Assembly: GCA_902729315.2 (NCBI GenBank)
Contig: LR746274.1
Location: forward strand, 1,550,001 to 1,614,000
Direction: 5' to 3'
Source: Spirodela intermedia
Taxonomy: Eukaryota; Streptophyta; Magnoliopsida; Alismatales; Araceae
Length of the DNA stretch: 64,000 nucleotides
The notes beneath the pieces were generated by a model. It was not told the origin of the DNA and searched no databases. It saw only the letters and a program-made list of their open reading frames with translations. The first letter of the stretch is position 1. Every line of letters begins with the position of its first letter. A program made the translations under genes and the position numbers. Positions 57,478 through 64,000 of this stretch are shown here, in pieces.

Positions 57478-60400
57478 CAAAAAAAGACATTTTGCCTACC
57501 AGATAGAAAATAAAATAGAGCGAAAACTCTATATATATATTTTTCCTCCGGGCACTGGAAATTAAGTCACTAATTAATTTTCTTTCTGATTTTGCATACC
57601 TTCACTTCAACACGAGATAAATATGGTCTCTTTTGTGCATCATGTGAAAAACGGACCCTTCCATGTCTTTCCCCAGATTTTGTCCACTCTTTAAGGACAT
57701 CAGGGTTCTTCCATAATTCTTCCATGTCCTCTGGAGATGCTCTTGAGTCCCAATATGTCCATCTGTCACCTGCTCCAAAGATCCGTCCCAAAAATTGACA
57801 CACTAAAGAAAGCTTGAGGACAACACACACGATTTCGAAGCATGAAACAGAAGTTCTAGAAGCCAATAGTATAGTCAATATTCAAATTTTCACAATTCAA
57901 ATTGTAAATAACTTGATTTCACCGTGTGTATCCCAAATAAGAGTTATACGAGGGAAATCATTCCAAACAGAGACTCTGGAAGAAAAAATCAATTCACAAT
58001 TATAAATTTAAATATGTCGTTGCTCTGAAAGATGTATGTCCATTGGAAACTTTGGTGGAAGGAAGGTTAGTCGGAGAGATCATAGCAAACTAAATCATGA
58101 TTTGCCTTTCTTCTTTGGTATCTTTAATCATTTTGATGGTGAGAGAGAAGCGGAAGAAAATTGCCAACAACATAGAAAGAAAATCATTAATAGAGCTGAA
58201 AGATCGTGGAGAAGTGAGTAATTTCTGCAAATATGGAGATATTCGGAGAAATGTCTCTTCACCACTTGCTTATCAAGGAATGTTCCTTTTGTCTTTAGTA
58301 TGGTCTAACTTTTTAGGCTCTGGTTAAATGTACAGGTAGTCTTGAATTTCATAGCATTGATTACCTCAAAAATTTTAAGACATTTTTATTAATACAATTT
58401 TGCTACCTAGATAGCTTCAGAAAAAAACCCCCCCTTTACTAGTATAAAATAAACCTCGAACAACTGTGAGCCCTTTTCGTCAAATGACAAAGAATTTTTT
58501 TTTGGCTAATCCGTCCTTTGCATTAATGACATATTCCAGGGAAAGATGCCACAAGTAAGTTGATTCTGGACACAACCAACTCATGGTACGGGACTATTGG
58601 ATCTTTACAACAAGCACTCGTAATGTTAATGAAGAGGGAAGACTAGATTGTCTCCTTGGATGGCTGTCATTTGGTGTACGGCCATTTTGGAGAGGCCCAA
58701 CGGTATACTCCACTGGTTTTCTTTGGTTGATGATATCTTAGTTTGAGAAAATATCACATATAACATACACATGCCTTCACATCTATATGTCCGCATCTCT
58801 ATTATTTTTGAACTTGACTCGGTTAGGAAAGTATGACCTAATCAATAAATTTGTTCTCTTGTACCAAGAAAAGTGACTACCTGTCTCCAGTGAACTAGGT
58901 ACAGCCACACCAGCAGATTCAGGTATCAAAGATGTATTTCCAGACGTTTGTGTTTCTCTGCGTAGGAATAAGAATACCAAAAGAATTTTAATAATCTTCC
59001 AATATAATGGCAAATGATTGAATAACCCCAAATTAAAAGGTATCCGTTACCACTTTCGTGTATTAGTCGTCATGAATACATTCAAGATGGAATGTCTTCG
59101 ATTATTACACAAGATTGCACAATCCAGAGCTTAACTAGCACAACTTGGGGTGAAAATGGTCCAAATAAACTAGAATGAAAAACCAGCATTGATGAAAACT
59201 GATCATAAAAAATATGAGCCTCCAAAATGAAACTCATCAACCCAAATTTGACCTGCATTAATGGACCAGTACCCATTTATAGTATAAACCCCATGAATCC
59301 AAACCCCAGGCAGTACCAGCTCTAGCCACTGGACTATCAACGCCTTGCTGACGTCAAATGTCCATTATGATAACTATATTGCCTGGTTAATGAGAACTTG
59401 GAGTTCAAAAATAACCTCCATGAGGGCAAGCTCCGTTTGGCAGAGAGGTATCTCTGGAAGTATTCCAATGTTGACTTGTGAGTCGCCTTCTTTGTGCCAC
59501 CTCGGTAAGCTCTGACAATAAATTCCTCATTCTTTTTTCTGCACAAATTAGAACTAGTTTTTTAGGGTCAAAATTAATACATAATGACGAGAAGACGATG
59601 GCACAGAAAAGAAAATGCCAATAGCAACAAACTTACTTTCCATCATAACCGGACAACCACTGTATATAGGCAGCACCAAAATAAATATTGATGAAAGGCC
59701 TGTAAAGCAGCTCCGGGTTGCCCTCAATTCGATAACTCTGATAACCCATCTCCCTGAAAAGTCCACTCACAATAACTCGCATATATTTCCAGCAACTATG
59801 CCATAAAGAAACACTTCAATGCCTTATGTGATTGACAATTATCATGATCCATACCGAACAAGCCATTCTGCAGTTTTTTGAGACACTACCATTATCCCTA
59901 ACCGAGTTTCTTTCGTCTTTTTATCATGTCGCAATGCAAGAGGCTGTCTGTCACTTTCAATGTCAGCAAGTGCGCAAATCATCTCCTGCAGAAAAAGGTA
60001 AATGGAAAAAATATGTTGAAAGACAAATACGAAGAAATTAATCCTTGTTATACACAGGATGAGCATTGCACAAATCAACATTAAAAATAAAATATATGAA
60101 TCATCAAGTTTTAGGAATCATGCAAATCTGCATGAATGAAGACGAGAGAAATATTCAACCACGAGGAATTTATATTTTCTCGTATAAATGAACATCTTTG
60201 CTGGAAACTAATATAATAAGTATACAAAGCATAACAAATAAATCACTGGCACTCTTACTTTGACGCGTTGTTCTCATGGTAATGCCACATCTCTGAACAT
60301 GAGAATCCGAAGTGTGGAAGTTTGAACCGTTAAAATCAATCTCTTGACGATAAAGAAAGCGCAACAACTTTTCGTTTCCATCCATGCAACGATTACATAG

Positions 60401-63003
60401 ATTGTCATTCTGTTTTTGGGATATTTTCCTCTTGTTCTCGCTGGCCATCTGATCTGCATGCTACGCCTTATTTCTCAATTCTTTGCGAGGTTTTTCAAGC
60501 ATTGGGGAAGAGATACTGATGAATTAGCCACGCGTCAGCTGTCTGTCGGCCTGAGGAGGAAAGAAGATGGGTATTTGGGTACATAGGTTAGCAGGGTAAA
60601 GAGAAATAGGGATGACCAGGAAGGGCACTAGATGAGGCATCAAAGGCTGCCTAGTGACTGTTGACAATAATATCTTGAGATACCAGGGGCTTATCAGGTA
60701 GTGATTACATGCTTCTGCTTGTCAATGGCATGTCAGAAAAGAATGGCAAACCAAAGAAGGAAAGAGAGCCAGAGGGAAAATAAAATTTGCAAGTGGACGA
60801 GGGATTTGCTGGAGGGGAACAGGATCCCACCCCCTACTTGGAAGAATACCGACAAGAACCCATCCGAACACCAATTTCTATGCCTATGTGAAATGTAGAT
60901 TAGATTAAACACATAAAACCTATGCAAAATTTAACCATTTCACTTTCAAACGATGAAAAACTGAGGGATCTTCCTATGCTTTCCCATACTGCTGCTAATT
61001 TTACCATTGCCAGAATCTTATCAACTCAAACGCCCCCAAAAAAAAAAAAAACAATAAAATTGAGGTTATAAATTTGAACATAAAACTTTTAAAAAAATGA
61101 TTTTTATCTTGATTTTGCAACGAAACTTTGCAAATGTACCACACTGGGAGCGCATGAGAAGTGAAGAAATAATAAATGAGGATGCTATCAAACATATCAC
61201 AGTGTCCTCTCAGCAAATAACTATTCAACTTTATTTGACAGGGGTCAACTAGTTACACATGCAGTAGAAATCAAGCATGCTTAGTGGAGATATATTGGCT
61301 TAATAGTGTCAAGAATTAATTGAAAATAAGAATAGCTTCAAAAAATTGAACAGAGAGAATAGTACAGAAGGGCCTACAAGAGAAAGCTGATTGTGGATCT
61401 GAATAGTGTAACCCAAAGCATGCTTACCACCTTTAACAGAGGCGTAACTTCAATAAAAAGAAACTGAGAACAGGAATAATCAAAAAAGGGCTTGACAGAT
61501 GTGCGGTTCAGTGGCAGATCCCTAAAACATGCAAAAGAATCCACAAATCTTTCACCTTTTTTATTCTTAGACTGGCCTACGGTGGTGCGCAGGAGTACTT
61601 TGGGATCACCCCCTACCTGACAACACTGGGGAAGATCATCGGTGGCAGCCTTCGTGTCAGTGCCTACAGTGGCAGGAGGGAGGTCATGGAGATGGTGGGA
61701 CCGGTGGGGCCGGTGTATCAGGCAGGGACAAATAATCATACCTCCAAACGTGGCTCGTAGAACATGGCTAATCAAATTACAAGCATCAGATATAATAATA
61801 AAAACTATAGGAAGCTATTTTATTGGCTTTTTATTCAGAGAGAGAATCACCCAATTATAAATACTTATGAAAATTTCTAGTCTCAGATAGGATTCGTTAA
61901 TTCTCAATCATTCTCAGTTCAGGCTGTTTCAAAGAGTCCTAGTGGTGAGCTCAAAGGCAGAGTAATAAGAATAATTAGCTTATTATTTGTCTACAGAAAT
62001 AATAGCAAGAACCTTAAGAGTGACTCCGGGCTATTCTTTCATGCACAAAGGAAGCCATAAATATTAGGAGATGCTCTACAATACAAGTTTTGTAAGCCAG
62101 TGCATGAGACTACTGTTAAAGTGATATTCAAAGGGTAATACAAAAACAATGTCTGCTTAGAGAACAGAAATTACTGGTTCCAGCTGCGATGGGAAGTGTC
62201 TGCGAACAATAATTCCCGCCACTGCCTGAATCAATGGTAAAAGTATTTCTTGTAAGTTGACCTGAGGTATCCAAAAAGCAATTTAAATATTTATGGAATT
62301 TATCAATTGCATAATACTTGGTGGTATATGCATATGTTTTACATACTATGGGTGTTTATGCAGCTTTCCTGAAAAACCTATAAATATTCAAAACTTAGAA
62401 ATCCTCAGTGAGGTGACAAAAGGTTGACCTTCCAGTAATTTTTCTAAGTTGAACAACAGAAAGACCAAAGCTAGAAGTCTGTGGAGAATTTTAACGAGAA
62501 GACATTGTAATCACCATAATCTTACACGACTTTGCTCAATAGTACACGAATATACTCGATTAAGTTTTTCCGTATGCAATATGAACGAGACAACGTGATA
62601 CATTATAAAAAAAAGGTTGTAAAAAATAATAATCCACTAATGATCAGATAGCAAACTATCAAGCCTGTTCTTTTGCAACTAAGAGGATGAACATATCCAC
62701 TGGCAATACCGTATCTCAAGTGAGACACTAGTTCAATTTATTTCTCCCTTTCATAATAATACAGATTAGTCTACTTCTTTTCTGAGCAAAAAACCTTGTA
62801 AACAGGTAGAAATATGTTCACTTTACCCTCATTTCCGTTTGCGTCAGAAAAGGCTGACCGTCAGGATCTCTTGAGAGGAGGACTTTTTTCCCTCTACTTT
62901 CTCCAGCGTCTGTCCACTCCTTGCTTACGTCTGGATCCATCCACAGCAATTCCATATCCTCTGCGTCCACGCAGTCCTCCCAATATTTGAAGCTCACAGA
63001 CAT
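55249..63003 (-). CDS. Protein with two SLT (lytic transglycosylase)-like repeats
   Basis: Eleven exons, all phases closing, give 425 residues: 62827-63003, 62175-62225, 59855-59985, 59637-59753, 59416-59538, 58881-58957, 57600-57769, 56313-56366, 56030-56139, 55716-55829 and 55249-55402. Two halves repeat the same order: a Trp/Asp/Glu-rich block ([40 protein letters not shown]), AVAxxII, then a transglycosylase-like core. Half 1 has [12 protein letters not shown] (Glu86 fits the catalytic Glu), [13 protein letters not shown] and [12 protein letters not shown], which correspond to the ES, GLMQ and NI-GA-YL motifs of bacterial soluble lytic transglycosylases. Half 2 has [24 protein letters not shown] and [12 protein letters not shown]. 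Related plant proteins exist, but I know of no established function. There is no signal or transit peptide in the modelled N-terminus. An upstream in-frame extension cannot be excluded. Intron 2 carries a GSA fragment, and intron 7 a long GA tract. Confidence 0.85.
57258..57475. repeat. Long GA-rich polypurine tract, about 215 bp, in intron 7
   Basis: Almost pure purine: GA runs broken by GGGA, GGGAAAGAGGGA and GGGAGCGAGAGA blocks that recur with a period of roughly 65 bp, then a final 60-bp pure GA run. It lies between exons 7 and 8 of the SLT-like gene. Confidence 0.95.
61572..61730 (+). pseudogene. Inverted GSA exon-3 fragment
   Basis: About 157 bp matching the GSA segment that encodes [20 protein letters not shown] and GRREIMEM, with roughly 85 percent nucleotide identity by hand alignment. 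It lies on the opposite strand to both GSA and the host gene, within intron 2 of the SLT-like gene. The reading frame is still open over the fragment but key residues are changed (for example [11 protein letters not shown] became [11 protein letters not shown]) and nothing of GSA flanks it. Since it comes from within one exon, DNA capture and reverse transcription cannot be told apart. Confidence 0.9.
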
Positions 63004-64000
63004 TTTATAATGATAAACTGAGGTGTCGGTACGCTATATACCAACAAAAAGTTTGACAAAATATTGTAGCTGTCTGTGGAACCTGACATGGCAGATGAGA
63101 AAAATTCACATAGGAAAAATGTATTAGTATTTAAGACAAGTTTTCCTGACAGAAAGACGCTATACACCTTATTCTTAGGAAGTGATGATAATTCTCTTTC
63201 ATCATGAATACACTAGCTGCTTATGTTCTTCGAGTCTAAATCAGTTATAGACGATTACTTCCAGAAAAATTGGAAATAACCTTCCAACGAAGAACAGCCA
63301 GGAATTTTTCGCGTTTATCGAAAGGCACGTATATCATCGGCTTCATGCCTCTGAGGACATTAAATCATTCCAGTATAGCGAAAAGATGAACTGACAGCCA
63401 TCATAAATTGTGTCATTTTCAACAAGGAAAAAAATAAAATCAAATGACAAACGAATTTAGAAGAACTAACACAGGAAAGACGAAACACTAACGTACAAGC
63501 CCATGTATTACAACGAATGATCCATGTTATACCAAAGTAGACTCCATTTAACAAACAGTTTAATATGCTCAAATGTGTGCAATTCCCAATCAAATGTATG
63601 CTAACTGGCCGACACAGTTGATTGACAGATTTATTTATTTTTTTGTACTGACATAATCGCACATTCCAAACAAATGTTTTAAAAAATCCTATAATTGTAG
63701 GGAGAAATTACTCCATTCATGACCAATTGATATTTAGTTCGATAGCCTAAAAATCTAATATGACGTCAGTTCCAATGATTCCTCCGAATTTACAAACAAC
63801 ACAGTTATATTGTCCACTTGCCAAAGCCTCAAATCAACTTGCAAGCAGAACTGAATAATCTAAATTTATACCAAAAAAATATCTAAAGTTAAATGGATGC
63901 GCACACTCCACTCATAATCAATTACTTTCTAGTGGGATGACCCAATATTTAAACAATCAGAATCAAGTCATTCTTGTCTTTCGGTTCTTGACGCACCAAG
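63004..64000. other. Upstream region of the SLT-like gene
   Basis: AT-rich DNA with short ORFs only. It probably contains the 5' UTR and promoter of the minus-strand gene; I see no further exon I can support. The window ends here. Confidence 0.45.

Noticed and set aside
57197-57565. Long ORFs of Ser-Leu or Arg-Glu repeats over GA/CT tracts (also at 4000-4240, 32180-32410, 54822-55043 and others)
   Set aside because: Any GA/CT repeat is open in all frames. These translate low-complexity DNA only and have no splice or start context.
61428-61520. Candidate extra exon between exons 2 and 3 of the SLT-like gene (minus strand)
   Set aside because: Exon 2 ends and exon 3 begins in phase 0 and the join [14 protein letters not shown] fits the second repeat. 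The candidate has no counterpart there.
61374-61775. 133-residue minus-strand ORF over the GSA fragment
   Set aside because: It is the antisense reading of the GSA fragment, the same shadow seen opposite the real GSA exon.
1-64000. Prokaryotic origin, operons, CRISPR arrays, defence systems
   Set aside because: Spliced plant genes throughout; repeats here are microsatellites, minisatellites and one LTR element, with no spacer-repeat regularity.

Overview
This is nuclear DNA of a flowering plant. The genes have many GT-AG introns and GC-rich exons set in AT-rich introns and spacers, and the families are plant ones: JAZ, AFB auxin receptor, SWEET, NAC, CC-type glutaredoxin and HPAT. I cannot name the species. 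The GC-rich exons would suit a monocot, magnoliid or early-diverging lineage, but that is a guess. No rRNA, tRNA, CRISPR array or operon was seen. GA/CT microsatellites are extremely common in spacers, introns and UTRs.

Layout, left to right. At 0-6 kb there is a tandem pair of jasmonate ZIM-domain (JAZ) repressor genes, both minus strand, assembled here from small exons. At 8.3-10.7 kb is an AFB2/3-type auxin receptor F-box gene with its miR393 site. At 12.1-12.9 kb (minus) is a CURLY FLAG LEAF-type WW-domain gene. At 14.0-17.3 kb (minus) is translocon-associated protein beta. At 18.1-18.6 kb (minus) is a single-C2H2 zinc finger with an EAR motif. At 19.4-22.1 kb (minus) is a plant Atos-family gene. 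At 25.3-29.0 kb (plus) is hydroxyproline O-arabinosyltransferase. At 32.7-33.9 kb (minus) is a NAC factor. At 37.7-39.2 kb (plus) is a SWEET sugar transporter. At 42.1-42.5 kb (plus) is a ROXY-type glutaredoxin. At 44.8-46.3 kb (minus) is a membrane-anchored ubiquitin-fold protein. At 47.7-50.6 kb is a decayed Ty3/Gypsy-like LTR retrotransposon. At 50.9-53.8 kb (minus) is glutamate-1-semialdehyde aminomutase. At 55.2-63.0 kb (minus) is an 11-exon gene for a protein with two transglycosylase (SLT)-like repeats. One intron of that gene carries a decayed, inverted fragment of the aminomutase gene.

The genes do not form one pathway. JAZ repressors and AFB receptors work in parallel SCF-based hormone pathways. 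HPAT and TRAP-beta belong to the secretory system, and GSA to plastid tetrapyrrole synthesis. Exon coordinates were worked out by hand from splice signals, reading phase and family knowledge. Internal junctions are mostly well supported because every phase closes; UTRs and transcription starts are not.

The points most worth a second look are the divergent JAZ tandem copy (altered TIFY glycine, altered degron, stop codon inside a Jas-intron-like donor), the two-repeat SLT-like gene with the trapped GSA fragment, the GC-AG intron in SWEET, and an in-frame intron in the Atos gene whose retention would insert a Ser-Leu repeat.
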